64,000 nucleotides of DNA from Alopecurus myosuroides. Its lineage: Eukaryota; Streptophyta; Magnoliopsida; Poales; Poaceae. The stretch is from positions 244,231,540-244,295,539 of the forward strand of contig CM054060.1 of assembly GCA_028641055.1 (NCBI GenBank), read 5' to 3'. Each line of letters opens with the position of its first letter. Positions within the stretch are counted from its first letter, which is position 1. The translations under genes and the position numbers were made by a program. The notes beneath the pieces were generated by a model. It made no database searches. It worked only from the letters and a program-made list of their open reading frames with translations, and had not been told where the DNA came from. This document shows positions 22,521 through 34,323 of the stretch, in pieces.

Positions 22521-23188
22521 CGCGGGCTTCGGTGCTTCTAGAACCTTCTGGAATACCGCGTGCTTGCGCGGGCAAGGCGACGGCCGAGGCGGAGGATGGG
22601 CGGCGGTTCCCGGCCGGAGAACGGGGAGGCAGAGAGGGAGGCGACGGCCGGCCGGTGAGGAGCAGAGGGCGGCGAGCTCCGGCGGGGCGCCGGCCAGGGG
22701 TTCGTGGTGGCGGGGCTCTCGCCGGGGAGGAGCTAGGAGGAGGCGGCCGGAGAGGACGACGAGGTGTGCGGGGTCGTGCGGGAGGCGGCGCTGGGTGGTT
22801 GGGGGATCGATCGATCCCCCCGTGCGTGCGTGTGGTGTGCGTTTCTGTGTGCGTGCGTGTGTGGCCCTGTGTGTTGTGTGCGTGAGGGTTAGGTGGGCTT
22901 AGGGTTAGGGTGGGAGTTGGGTCAGGCTGGCCGTGGTGGGCTGGCCTGCCCTCTTCCAATTTTTTTTCTTACAAACCAGTTTATTAATTGATTTAACACA
23001 CAAAAGGTATATCAGCAAACAATTTTATTTTTTCCATTTTAACTGAAAGGAGGTAGAAACAACTTTGAGTTTTCAAACAAATGAAATGCAATGCGATGCT
23101 TGATGACTTTATGCGAAAAAAAGAAAACAATCGATTTTCTAATGTGGGGGAAAACACCCCGGGTGTTACAGACGACACCACTAACAAG

Positions 23189-23208
23189 GGATTGCGCCCT
23201 CGCAATCC
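23189..23208 (-). other. Conserved hairpin before the 3' LTR (element B)
   Basis: Same perfect 8-bp stem and 4-nt loop as in element A (plus strand ggattgcg-ccct-cgcaatcc), 18 bp from the 3' LTR. Confidence 0.75.
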
Positions 23209-23657
23209 ACCTACTAACCCGGGAGGGGAAAGAAGTTCGACTATCGATTCTTCAGGCGTCCAGCTGATCTCCTCGACACCACTAACAAGGGCTTCTCGAC
23301 ACCACTAACAAGAGATTCTTGCTCACGTTGATGACGATGTTCTTCCGTCGAGAATTCTTCCGAAGATCGAACCTATTAGGTTAAAAGGCTCAGAAAACGT
23401 CCACCCACGTAGGATCCTAACACTTTGATAGATAGACAAGGGGGGAAGACTCCAAAACAAATAAGATGGGAGGGGAAATAGAATAGGGATAAGGAGAAAA
23501 ACAAGAATCCTATTGAGATGTTTTCCAAAATAGTTTAGCAGAAATAGTTTTTGACACTCTAGAAACAACGACCGTTAGCGAGGTTATCCTACAGGCTTTG
23601 CGGACCCATTGCTTCGATAACCATTCGTATCGAAACAATATCGGGAATCGGAACCAT

Positions 23658-23669
23658 GCTCTGATACCA
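23658..23669 (-). promoter_or_regulatory. Primer binding site, tRNA-iMet type (element B)
   Basis: The minus strand reads tggtatcagagc, 2 nt inside the 5' LTR boundary at 23672. Confidence 0.9.
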
Positions 23670-26507
23670 TTTGTGACGCCCCGAGATCGGGCACTATGCA
23701 GATTTCAGCATTCCCGCCAAAATCCACATAATAACCGATTCCAGGTTGCCACTTGTGATAACATTACAATAGTTCACGAATAATCCACAACAACAACAGA
23801 AAAGAGATTTACAAGATGACTCGAACAAGCCAGGGATACAACTGATACAATAGAAAGATCCAAATAACAGCGGAAGAAACAACATATCGTCCGGCTACGG
23901 ACAAGATACAAATTGGACTAAGAGTCCTAAAGATAACCGAGAGCGTCCAATCCCTGCCCAGGCCAAGCCGGAGGGATTCCCAAGCTAACGTCGTCAGACT
24001 TCAAACCTGTTGACTGCAATGTTGAATATGCAGCCACGAAAAAGATTCGTGGGTCAGTACGGTTAAGTACTGGCAAGTGGATAAACCATACTCACAAGAT
24101 ACCGGCGTAACCAGTCATCACAAGATACAAATACTTTGGGATCAACGGAAAGGAAGGGGTTATTGCAAATAAGTGGCAGCGGGCTGCTCTAACCAACTAC
24201 AGAGAGGTACTACAACTTCCGGCTAACAGAAAGAGATAAGATCGAGTATTGTAACCCACTGAAAGATAACTTCAAACAAACCCATCCTGGATCTCGCCCC
24301 TTTATCCAAAGAAGCAATCCGAGGATAACTCACGCCGTTGAATTAATGATGGTTCAGATTATTGTGTCAATAAGCCTATTACTAGTCAAGTTGTTAATCA
24401 TTGGGTGTAAGGTTGTTAGTCATTAGGTTTAAGTTGTCCTGAGTACTTGTTAGCCAGTACTTTCACCAAGTAATCCATAACCGCGGAAAACACGGCTTCT
24501 CGAGAAGATTATCCCTGCAGGGTTGCACCAATTTGGCCGTACACGTAAGAATAACCCGCTAGACGGGGGATCAACCCACCAAGCGAGGTACTCAACACAA
24601 CTCAACTCTTCTTCGCATCAAGCCCAAAGCACCACGCGCCGTGCGTGCGCGGCTAATCGAGCCCCCACGAAGAAAAGGGGGACCCTCATAGCACTGGAAG
24701 ACCACGCCGCCCTAAATGCCGACTACAAAAGTTCCACCCTGGCCTCAGGTTCGCACCTGCATATGCATGCATCAAATGGAAAGCCCGAACTAAGTGTGGC
24801 GATTTGGACGAGATGCGAATCGAGTCAAATTGAGGGGGGCGCCCATACTCGCTTCCCACATGCGGTTAGTGCGCTCATCATGGATCAGTAGACAAGACCC
24901 TTTTCCTAATTAGGGTCGACACTAGCAGGCTTCAAAACCACGCCGGGCCTCCTGCCGGTGCCTTATCATCAAATTATTATTACCCAAAACATTAACATGT
25001 TGTTGATTAAATTGAAACCCAACTATCAAACTAAACAGGTGATAAGACGGACAACAAGACTTGAGCGCAAACAACACTAAGCATGCAACTACGACACGGG
25101 GCCAACAAGGTAAACAAACAACAGTTAATAGGAAGTGGAAGGAAAAGGCTATATCATGGCTGCAAGGTAAACAATAATAGGATCGAGACACAAGCATCGT
25201 ATCAACAGGCTAGAATAAGAACAACGGGAAGAATCGGTAACAAGTGATGAAAGGTAGCCATATGGCAGCAAGTGAGTATACTTGCCTGAGATCCAGCAAG
25301 TAGAGGTACATCCACAGAACTTGTCGTTGCTCACATCATCTCAACGTCCTATCCGGGAAGAAGCAATGAACCTCGAACAAACACCGGATGCAACAATTAC
25401 TACTACGGCAAAAGATCCAGCATGATCAAGGTATGGATGCATGACAAGTTTAAGGATGCATAGAGATAAACTAGTTGACATGATAAACAGGTTTAAATGG
25501 ACCCATAGGCAATTTGGATTGCATATGGAAAGCCCATGAGTTATGGTTGAAACAATTGTTTTACAGCTAACCAACATGTGAAAGTGGTTTAGTATGATGC
25601 ATGGATGAGGAAAACAACAAAATAACAACAATAGAATCAATTGGGAATAAGGTTTACCCATTTTTGAAATTCACTTATTAGGTTTTGGAATTTTGGTTAC
25701 TTAAAGGTGTCACACAAGCATTTGTTGTTTTCATCAGGTTAAATTGTTCCAAACAGATAACAAAGTTCATATTTGATTAGAACACAAAATTTTAGGTGGA
25801 TTACATGTTTCAATTATTGGAAAAGGAATTACAATGATTTAATTATGAATTAATCAAGATTAAACAAGTTTTAATTGGATTTAATTCAAGTTTGAATATT
25901 ATTTGAATTTTATTTGTTCAAAACATAAATTCAAATTCATAATTGAAAAGGTTATACTTTTCTGGTTTGAAAACATATTTTATATGTTCAGAAATAATTT
26001 AATTTGAGCAAGTTATGAATTTAGCAAATTTAAATGATTTAAACAAGGTTTAAATTATTTAAGCAATTTAAATTATTCAAATCATGAAACAAAATTTATA
26101 TTTGAAAAGGTGGTTCAAAATAGCATGGAAAACATATTTTATTTGTTGGGAAAACAATTTCAAATGATTTAATTAAGCATGTTACCAATTTAATTGCATT
26201 AAATAAGAGATGGAACAATTATTCAAATTAATTGTTGCAAACCAGAAAACAAAGTTGATATTCAAGTGTGGCATGTAATTTTGGATGAAATTCATGTTTT
26301 GAGTATTTAATTTGGAGCAACCATTTGAAAGTTATTAATTATGCCATTTAATTGACCAATGTAAGGATTATTAAATAACCTTAATTTTAATTGCCCAAAT
26401 TGCAAAACAAAGTTGATAAACAGAAAGTACATTGAATTTTGACTGAAAAACATATTTCATATTTTAAATTGGGAGTTGGGGTTTGAAAGTTATTGCCATT
26501 TGAAGTT

Positions 26508-27017
26508 TTAGGGTCCAATTTGTAAAAGCAGGGGCTGTGCTGGAGTTGGAGGCATTGATGGGGCCAAGGGTGGGGCAGCCAGCCTTTTCAGATCATTCAA
26601 CAACATAGTCATTGACATCCTTCCATGGACACCTGGATCTGTCCAACAGGCATTGAAATACCCTGATCGAGTTGAAGATGTCATGGTTTGCACAACTGGT
26701 GTCAAACCGGGTGGCGGAATGTATTGTGGCTGCAACAGGGTTGGCAGCTGATAGTTGCTGTAGCCTGGGTAACCAGATTCATTCAAACACCCATAGTAGC
26801 CATTCACATTCCATGTGTTTTGCTGGGGTTGTGTATTGTCCCGAACAGTATAGCCTGATGAAAGATGACCATCAGGCACACCGTATCGAGGACAGCTTGC
26901 TACATGAAAAGTATCGCCCGACCGAAGATTAATATTCAGCACACCATCTTGAGGACAATTTGCTGCCATTAGCTCATCATATGGCCTTAAGCAAATAGAC
27001 AAAATGTCAGATACCAT
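26508..27017 (-). CDS. Probable second exon of the DUF1618-type cargo gene (copy 2)
   Basis: Second copy of the 169-codon frame at 20700-21209, with substitutions such as CLRPYDEL for CLTPYDEL and TPVVQTMT for TPAVQTMP. It remains open. The same uncertainty about splicing to the upstream ORF applies. Confidence 0.45.
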   Translation of the reverse strand: MVSDILSICLRPYDELMAANCPQDGVLNINLRSGDTFHVASCPRYGVPDGHLSSGYTVRDNTQPQQNTWNVNGYYGCLNESGYPGYSNYQLPTLLQPQYIPPPGLTPVVQTMTSSTRSGYFNACWTDPGVHGRMSMTMLLNDLKRLAAPPLAPSMPPTPAQPLLLQIGP

Positions 27018-27101
27018 GGAGTAAAATAAGTGGAGCTCTGGAACAAATACGATTAGTCTGACAAATCTTTTTCAGTTTGCATCAAGGTTAACAGAATGAA
27101 G

Positions 27102-28328
27102 TTAAAAGGACGCGGGTAGAAAAACATGGCTTGGAGTAGTATTCAGATATTCAGAGAATGCACAGGGAAGGAGAGTTGGATCACAAGAACTGGCTCTTGC
27201 GGAACAATATGGTTTAAGGACTTCCAGCTTCTTCTTCTCGAAATCAAGACCAACAATCCAGGAATCTTTATCATCAGGTTCCACCTTAGACACGAGGTAG
27301 ACAGCATTGTCATTGTAAACATTGAAGAACGGGAAACCTGCAGTCTCCAGGTTTCTCAACGCAGATTGCACGGTTCTACCATTGCACAACTGAAGCAGCA
27401 GCGCAGTATGTTCTGGGGCGGCTGAAATGTCATCAACATGGACGGTGTGCTTCTTCCTCCAGTAGTCCCAATCAATGCACTTAAACATTGTCCGGATCTT
27501 CCAACCATCAGGTACAAACACAGGTTCATTATCAGAACGGTCCATATCATCATGCAAAAGGAACTCATTTTCGCAGATGACATCTTCAGTGTCAAGATTC
27601 CTGGTCGTCTTGAACCTCCTCCCGTTGACAAAGTTAAGCTCTCGGCTAAAATGTTCGATCTCGACAAAGTTGATGAAACCATTGGTGAAGGTGACATCCC
27701 GCGCTTCCTGGGCTTGGCCTGTCTGTTGCGGGTTGAATACAGCCTTGGGCAAAGCGATGAAGCGGAGAACAGGCTCCTTCTTAAGTAGGTCACAGAACAC
27801 GATGCCACGCCAGAGGTTGACCCATCCAACCATGCTTCCTCCGAGAGAGATCACCTTGTGCACTAGGCTTGGCATGTCCCGTATCAGGACATCGGCAGGC
27901 GTTGACAGCTGCAAGGGCGTGGTAGTCCACTTGCTCATCTCTGACGAGAAGACGTGCAGGTTGTAATTCCCAGGGCTCGCACTTGGGGAAAGATCGGCGA
28001 CCAGGTAGTTGCCACCCTCGCAGGGCACGATGATGGCGTGCCACGAGTGTCTGGTGCCTGTAGGAGAACACGGGACGGGTTCGATGGAGAGGTTGCCGCC
28101 GGAGCCAGCCTTGCACACGAAGAACTCGACGAGATCAGAGTCTACGTCAGTGCTTCGGGGGCCGGTTCTGAAGGCGAAGCAGAGGAGAACGAGGTCCGCG
28201 TCGAGGGCTATGCCGGAGGAATCGTAGCCGCGGTACTCGAGGCGGCGGAGGCCGTTGAGGAGGACCTCGAGGACGTACCGCCGCTCCCGCGGCACGCAGT
28301 GGTCGAGGTAGGCGAAGATCCCGCACAT
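27102..28328 (-). CDS. GFAT N-terminus fused to DUF1618 protein (LTR cargo, copy 2)
   Basis: This is the 5' LTR copy of the 408-codon chimera at 21294-22520. It is fully open. Differences from copy 1 that I can see are Cys to Gly and Ser to Ile near residues 91-98, Leu to Phe near 256 (ENEFLLHDD), Lys to Glu in KKKLEVLK, and Arg to Ser near the end (TTPSHVF). Most visible differences between the two LTRs fall inside or near the cargo. Because both LTRs are normally copied from one template, these changes post-date insertion or come from recombination. The function of DUF1618 proteins is unknown; the GFAT part is too short to be catalytic. Confidence 0.75.
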   Translation of the reverse strand: MCGIFAYLDHCVPRERRYVLEVLLNGLRRLEYRGYDSSGIALDADLVLLCFAFRTGPRSTDVDSDLVEFFVCKAGSGGNLSIEPVPCSPTGTRHSWHAIIVPCEGGNYLVADLSPSASPGNYNLHVFSSEMSKWTTTPLQLSTPADVLIRDMPSLVHKVISLGGSMVGWVNLWRGIVFCDLLKKEPVLRFIALPKAVFNPQQTGQAQEARDVTFTNGFINFVEIEHFSRELNFVNGRRFKTTRNLDTEDVICENEFLLHDDMDRSDNEPVFVPDGWKIRTMFKCIDWDYWRKKHTVHVDDISAAPEHTALLLQLCNGRTVQSALRNLETAGFPFFNVYNDNAVYLVSKVEPDDKDSWIVGLDFEKKKLEVLKPYCSARASSCDPTLLPCAFSEYLNTTPSHVFLPASF

Positions 28329-29511
28329 CGCGGGCTTCGGTGCTTCTAGAACCTTCTGGAATACCGCGTGCTTGCGCGGGCAAGGCGACGGCCGAGGCGG
28401 AGGATGGGCGGCGGTTCCCGGCCGGAGAACGGGGAGGCAGAGAGGGAGGCGACGGCCGGCCGGTGAGGAGCAGAGGGCGGCGAGCTCCGGCGGGGCGCCG
28501 GCCAGGGGTTCGTGGTGGCGGGGCTCTCGCCGGGGAGGAGCTAGGAGGAGGCGGCCGGAGAGGACGACGAGGTGTGCGGGGTCGTGCGGGAGGCGGCGCT
28601 GGGTGGTTGGGGGATCGATCGATCCCCCCGTGCGTGCGTGTGGTGTGCGTTTCTGTGTGCGTGCGTGTGTGGCCCTGTGTGTTGTGTGCGTGAGGGTTAG
28701 GTGGGCTTAGGGTTAGGGTGGGAGTTGGGTCAGGCTGGCCGTGGTGGGCTGGCCTGCCCTCTTCCAATTTTTTTTTCTTACAAACCAGTTTATTAATTGA
28801 TTTAACACACAAAAGGTATATCAGCAAACAATTTTATTTTTTCCATTTTAACTGAAAGGAGGTAGAAACAACTTTGAGTTTTCAAACAAATGAAATGCAA
28901 TGCGATGCTTGATGACTTGATGCGAAAAAAAGAAAACAATCGATTTTCTAATGTGGGGAAAACACCCCGGGTGTTACATTTCCCCAAACTAGTAATTGTC
29001 TGTTTTCTTTTTTTTCGCATCCTGCATCAAGCCATCATGGCATTCACATTACAACTCACAATTAAATGGTTGAAAATTCTAAGTTCAACAAAAATTTAAG
29101 TTGAGTTTGTGGCCTCAAAACTATTTTTTAAATAGTGACCAAACAATCTCTGAAATAAAAAAATAAAACAAAAAAAATGTTTTGAGGGAGAGAGAGAGAG
29201 CAGCCCAGCCCATCTCCTATCCACCCGGCCCATCTCCTCTTTCTTCTTCGTACGGACAGGAGGTCACGTACAGAACGTCATCCTCCCCCACCTCCCACCT
29301 GCTCCCTCTCCCTCCCCCCTTATCTACCCTCCTTTCCCCCCTCCAACCCTAACCCTAGCCCCTCTTCCCTCTCCTCTTCCTCCCAGCCGCCACCCTCCTT
29401 CTTTCTCCTCTGCTCCCAAAATTTCCCCTCTGAATTTTTCTTTTCTCTGAACCTGAGGAGCACCACCATGGCCGGAACTTGGCGGGGGTGAGGTAGCTGC
29501 TGTGGTCGACG

Positions 29512-29681
29512 ATGGAGGCTCTCAACGGCGGGAATGGAACCGTGGGGTTTCCACCTCCAACTTTGAAGAAGGGAGCAGGGCTGGAGGACGCCTACACCGC
29601 CCGCGCCGTCAAGCTTTTCTGCCGCCGAGCTCCGTTCGCCGCCATCTCCTCCTCGTCCGCCTCCCGCTCGCCAAGCTCGAG
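29512..29681 (+). pseudogene. Exon-1-like captured segment, right LTR copy
   Basis: Same 170-bp frame as 14009-14178, ATG and GAG|GTGAGC donor kept, with a few substitutions (for example TLKKGAGLEDAY against TLTKGAGPEDAY). The protein is unidentified. Confidence 0.5.
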
Positions 29682-29910
29682 GTGAGCGCCCCTACCCCCT
29701 TCTCTCCTCCTCCCCTAGGCCTTCCTTCTTTCCCCTCCGCGAGCAGGACCACCCCAGCACCCCAGCGCCACGCCGCTCGGGGCCCTCACCGACGGCAGCA
29801 TCCTCGCCGGGTCGTTGTCGATCTGCTCCGATCGACTGAAATTTTGGTTCCGTTTCCGTCCAGCCTGCAGCCTGACCTCAAAACTGTTCGCGATCTGTAT
29901 CCATCGCAAC

Positions 29911-29984
29911 CGAGCAGCAGCCCAGCTGGTAGCACCCTGTGCGCACATGCAGCAGGTCCAGGGTTCGAATCCCCTTGGGCGCAA
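29911..29984 (+). ncRNA. tRNA-like sequence, right LTR copy of element A
   Basis: The A-box-like agcccagctggtag and B-box ggttcgaatcc (29962-29972) are both unchanged from the left LTR copy. Confidence 0.5.
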
Positions 29985-32876
29985 AAGCCACCCTTTTTCT
30001 CAGCCTTTTTCTTTTTTCTCCCGAATTCCAGAAAACAGATCTGAATCCTTACTTGTAAAATCCATAAAAAAATGAATATTGCTCCAAATTCAACGATTCA
30101 AGTTTCCGTGGATTCAAAATCTTGTGCCCTTTCTGTTAATGTCAAGTTTGCAACATGTTTCTGTAATAATTTTTGCACTAAATAATTAATTACTGAAAAT
30201 GCAATAAAAATTGGAAACTTTGGAATTTCATAACTTTAGTTCTGTTCATCCAATTTAAGCAAACTTGGGCTCTAAAAATATGTCTTAACAAACTCTACAC
30301 ATTGGTATTTTATTTGGTCACAATTGAATTAATTTTGAACATGTTTCCCTCTGTTTACTAAAAAGGGCAGAATAAGACTACTTATGAAAAATTGCATATT
30401 AAATTCAATAATAACCCAAAAAATATGTTTAATAGCTCAAAATGTTCAGTGAAACATTTGCTACATGTTTTCAACCTTTTCAATACAATTTGTTTACTGT
30501 TTTTCCTAATTAAAAGTGGTGCAGTAATTCAATGCTTTAATTAAACCTTTTAAATTGCAAACTTCATAACTTGGGCAATTCAAATCCAATTCCAACATGT
30601 AAAATATGTTTTCCATGCAAAATTGAATAAAATTTCCAAATATAAACTTTGTTTTCTGTTTTGAATAATTTAAATTGCTGAAAACAACTGTTTCTTATTT
30701 AATGCAATTAAAATTGTCAAATTAATAACTTGCTTATTTTAATTCCTTTTTCAACAAATGAAGTATGTATTCCATCTAAAATTTTGTGTTCTTTCCAAAT
30801 ATAAATTTTGTTATCTGTTTTGAACAATTAAAATGGTTGAAAACAACAAATGCTTGTGTAACTCATTTAAGAAGCCAAATTTCATAACTTAATAAATAAA
30901 ATTCCAAACTTGGTAAACAACATATCAAATTGAAGCTATTGTTGTTTTCTTATTGTTTTCATCATCCATGCATCATTCTAATCAACTTTCACATGATGGT
31001 TATTTGTAGATCATTTAATTCAACATTAATTCATGGGCTTTTCCATATGCAATCCAAATTGCATATGGTCCCATTTAAATATGTTTACCATGTCAACTAG
31101 TTTATCTTTGATGCATCCTTAAACTTGTCATGCATCCATGTCTTGATCATGCTGGATCTTTTTCCGTAGTAGTAATTGTTGCATCCGGTGTCTGTTCTAG
31201 TTTGTTGCTTCTTCGCGAATAGGACGTTGAGATGATGTGAGCAACGACAAGTTCTGCGGATGTACCTCTACTTGCTGGATTTCAGGCAAGTATACTCACT
31301 TGCTGCCAAATGGCTGCCTTTCATCACTTGTTACCGATTCTTTCTGTTGCCTTTATTCTAGCCTTATGATTCGATGCTTGTGTCTCGACCCTATTATATG
31401 TTTACCTTGCAGCCATGATATAGCCTTACTTCCACTTCCTATTAACTGTTGTTTGTTTACCTTGTTGGCCCTCGTGTCGTAGTTGCATGCTTAGTGTTGT
31501 TTGCGCTCAAGTCTTGTTGTCCGTCTTATCACCTGCTTAGTTTGATAGTTGGGTTTCAATTCAATCAACAACATGTTAATGTTTTGGGTAATAATAATTT
31601 GATGATAAGGCACCGGCAGGAGGCCCGACGTGGTTTTGAGGCCTGCTAGTGTCGACCCTAATTAGGAAAAGGGTCTTGTCTACTGATCCATGATGAGCGC
31701 ACTAACCGCATGTGGGAAGCAAGTATGGGCGCCCCCCTCAACTTGATTCGATTCGCATCTCGTCCAAATCGCCACACTTAGTTCGGGCTTTCCATTTGAT
31801 GCATGCATGTGCAGCTGCGAACCCTTGGCGCCAGGGTGGAACTTTTATAGTCGGCATTTAGGGCGGCGTGGTCTTAGAGTGCTATGAGGGTCCCCCTTTT
31901 CTTCGTGGGGGCTCGATTAGCCGCGCACGCACAACATGTGGTTCTTTGGGCTTGATGCGAAGAAGAGTTGGGTTGTGTTGAGTGCCTCGCTTGGTGGGTT
32001 TGCTCCCCGCCTGGCGGGTCATTCTTACGTGTACGGCCAAATTGGTGCATCCCTGCAGGGTTAAATCTTCTCGAGAAGCCGTGTTGTCCGCAGTTATGGA
32101 TGACTTGGTGAAAGTGCTGGCTAACAAGTACTCAGACAACTTACACTTAACGATGATAACTTGATTAGTAATATAGATTACTTCCACCATCAAAATGAAT
32201 GTCACCTTAATCAACCGTGTGAGTTTCCTTGGGTTGCTTCCTTAGTAGGGGGTAACATTGGATGGGTATCGCTTGGTGAGTAGTCGTAGTTGGTTCTGAT
32301 ACGCTATCTTATCCCTCTCTTTTAGCCGGATGTTGTAGCAAGTCTCTGTAGTTGGTTAGTGCAGCCCGCTGCCGCTTCTTTGCAATACTCCCTTCCTTTC
32401 CGTTGTACCCAAAGTATTTGTATCTTGTGATGATTGGTTACGCTGGTATCTTGTGAGTATGGGTTATCCACTTGCCAGTACTTAACCGTACTGACCCACG
32501 AATCCATTTCGTGGCTGCATATTCCACATTGCAGTCAACAGGTTTGAAGTCTGACGACGTTAGCTTGGGAATCCCTCCGGCTTGGCCTGGGCAGGGATTG
32601 GACGCCATCGGTTATCTTCAGGACTCTTAGTCCAGTTTGTATCTTGTCCGTAGTCGGACACTATGTTGTTTCTTCTGCTGTTATTTGGATCTTTGTATTG
32701 TATCAGTTGTATCCTTGACTCGTTTGAGCCGTCTTGTATATATCTTTTCTGTTGTTGTTGCGGAATATTCGTGAACTGTTGTAATGTTATCACAAGTGGC
32801 AACCTGGAATCGGTTATTATGTGGATTTTGGCGGAAATGCTGAAATCTGCATAGTGCCCGATCCCGGGGCGTCACA

Positions 32877-33267
32877 CCATACCATGTGTGTTAGATTGTG
32901 GCATGGGCCTTGGAAGCCCAAGATTCCCTCACTGTCTTTGTCATGGCTTCATCGGCGTTAGATTCTCTCGCGCGGGTTCCAGGACTATACTCAGAGCCCG
33001 AAATTCCCGGATATGACAGAACGGGGGAAATATTGCCAAGAGGTGGTCCCTACCATTTTCTTGGGTGTTCCTTGGTCCTAACCTAACACAACCAAGCAAT
33101 TAGTTCCACTTTGCTACCCCTCCCGGCTCACGTAGAGGGTCCAGAACGGCAGTTCCGTCCTTTTTCTACAACCGGCATAGGGTTTCTCCGGAGAGGGGAT
33201 CAAGAGCGTCTGAATCCCAGCCAAGCCTAGGGTATGCCATACCATGTGTTTTAGAGTGTCGCATGGG
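32877..33267. repeat. Satellite remnant right of element A
   Basis: The sequence resumes with ccataccatgtgtgttag and runs through one more unit (tttctccggagagg near 33182) before ending at about 33267. It is the direct continuation of the array at 7648-13452. Confidence 0.85.
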
Positions 33268-34323
33268 TCAACAAATCAATGTTTGGCAAGTGGGTGCTTT
33301 GGAGTGTCGGAATCCTACGTAAGCCATGGTCGAGCCCTAATAATATACTTATAAATGTGTGGTTAGAGGTGGGGAGGGCTAATATCCTACTCATAGGTGT
33401 AACCGGTTTCACTGACATCGCATAGGAAGATTATGCATTACCTAGGGGGGAACCATGGATGCTCCCCTTCAGGCGAAATGGAAGAAATCTTGTTACAAGT
33501 AGATCTAGATTTGGGTTATCCATGTACCTATGGCCTAACTTAACAGAACCAAGCGAAAAAGAATAGTGGTCTACCCCCTTCTGACACCGGTGATAGGTGT
33601 AGAAAAAAGTTGACTAGCATCCAACGGCTAGCAAAGTTTAAGCCACCTATCAACATGTACTAGTATTCCACATGATTGACCCTTTCCAGGATTTTAGGTC
33701 AAATACTTTCGGGATTTGTTCACAATGTTTTGTAAATAATTGCATAAATGCTCAATTTTTCTAAGCCACCCATCAACATCGGACGGCCAACAAAGTATCC
33801 CACAGTTCCGCCAAAATTTCGCGTCGCTCCAAAAAATTCGCGCCAGGACAGCCCGCCATAATTTTTTTGTGCAAGGATGTTTTACTTGTCAGCCCTCCCG
33901 CACACAAGTGGCAACCTTTAGCCTGGAGGGAATTTCTGTAATCGTTCTGAAACCCTGACTTATCCCCTCGATCGGCCCTCTCGCTGTAAGAGAAAGCCAC
34001 TACTTTGAAATATCCACTCCCCTTATCCTACCAAAACAGATCCTCTGTTCCCCCGGTCTCACACCTCTCCGTATAGCTCGCTTGCCAGATTTCTCTCGTC
34101 GCCGTCGAGATCGCCCTCCAGATCAGCCACATCACCGCCTTTTCGACGTCCAGATCGGACACCTCGCCCTTGTGCTCACTTATCTGCCACATCGTCTCCA
34201 ACCTCGCCGTACGTTATCTTCCACCTCGCCTCCGTGCTTGCCGGTCAGCCACCTCGCCGCTGTGTTCGCCGGTCAGCCACCGACCTCGCCGCACGTCCAG
34301 ATCTGCCACCTCGTCTCCAACCT
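33268..34323 (+). promoter_or_regulatory. Probable promoter and 5' leader of the 43.7-45.3 kb gene
   Basis: The left half is AT-rich and unassigned. From about 33780 it becomes C/T-rich with E2F-like ttcgcgcca (near 33837) and several cacctcgccg copies, with no ATG close to the right end. The sequence up to 34323 (ending aacct) continues at 43671 after element C. I infer that this is the upstream part of the interrupted gene. The frame at 34082-34471 has no ATG and runs into the transposon, so it is not a gene. Confidence 0.4.

Larger units (their letters stand above)
17864..23170 (-). repeat. Element B 3' LTR (5307 bp)
   Basis: Plus-strand order: conserved 3' module (about 17864-19750, matching elements A and C in reverse), an AT-rich tract (about 19750-20700), then the cargo gene (20700-22520), its GC-rich leader (to about 22950) and an AT-rich LTR start. 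The leader has a gatcgatcgatc dyad near 22808 and, on the minus strand, a telobox-like ccctaaccctaa. Confidence 0.9.
23171..23671 (-). other. Element B internal region (501 bp, non-coding)
   Basis: The region carries only the primer site (23658-23669), sequence similar to the internal regions of A and C, short repeats of the caccactaacaag type (about 23175-23320), and the hairpin near the 3' LTR. There is no coding capacity for retroelement proteins. Confidence 0.85.
17864..28978 (-). mobile_element. Giant-LTR non-autonomous retroelement B (minus orientation) nested in element A
   Basis: In minus-strand sense, the 5' LTR is 28978-23672 and the 3' LTR is 23170-17864, each exactly 5307 bp, with 501 bp between them. 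TSD tttcc is at 17859-17863 and 28979-28983, inside the right LTR of element A. The tRNA-iMet primer site is at 23658-23669. I counted about two dozen single-base differences between the LTRs by eye, so insertion is recent. No gag or pol is present. Each LTR carries a GFAT-DUF1618 chimeric ORF in the same sense as the element. Confidence 0.93.
23672..28978 (-). repeat. Element B 5' LTR (5307 bp)
   Basis: Same layout as the 3' LTR, offset by 5808 bp: conserved module to about 25560, AT-rich tract, cargo frames 26508-27017 and 27102-28328, leader to about 28760, and the LTR start TGTAACACCC at 28978. The large minus frame 28147-28827 is the GC-rich leader read in another frame. Confidence 0.9.
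13453..32876 (+). mobile_element. Giant-LTR non-autonomous retroelement A (plus orientation; split by element B)
   Basis: LTRs begin TGTAACACCC and end GGGGCGTCACA. The left LTR is 13453-17365 (3913 bp); the right LTR is 17843-17863 plus 28984-32876 (3914 bp), split by element B. Between them lie 477 bp. The TSD ccata flanks the whole (13448-13452 and 32877-32881) and lies inside the satellite palindrome. A tRNA-iMet primer site follows the left LTR. There is no gag, protease, RT, RNase H or integrase, so movement would need proteins in trans. Without element B and its extra TSD copy the element is about 8.3 kb. LTR differences include several small indels, so it is older than element B, as the nesting requires. 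Confidence 0.92.
28984..32876 (+). repeat. Element A right (3') LTR, main part
   Basis: This continues the LTR that starts at 17843-17863. It repeats the left LTR with scattered substitutions and small indels: a shorter A-rich tract near 29158-29180, and an extra segment near 30325 (attgaattaattttgaacat where the left LTR has attggaacat). It ends GGGGCGTCACA at 32876, followed by the TSD copy and satellite. Confidence 0.9.

Noticed and set aside
22886..22912. Interstitial telomere (TTAGGG-like) repeat
   Set aside because: Only two or three imperfect units; plant telomeres are TTTAGGG; it fits a telobox in a leader.
28147..28827. 226-codon Pro/Arg-rich minus frame
   Set aside because: It overlaps the GFAT-DUF1618 leader and coding start in another frame; its composition comes from GC-rich leader DNA.
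17864..28978. The two GFAT-DUF1618 copies as an ordinary tandem gene duplication
   Set aside because: The repeats have TGTAACA...TGTCACA-type LTR ends, a primer site next to the inner boundary, and a 5-bp TSD only at the outer edges. They are the two LTRs of one element.
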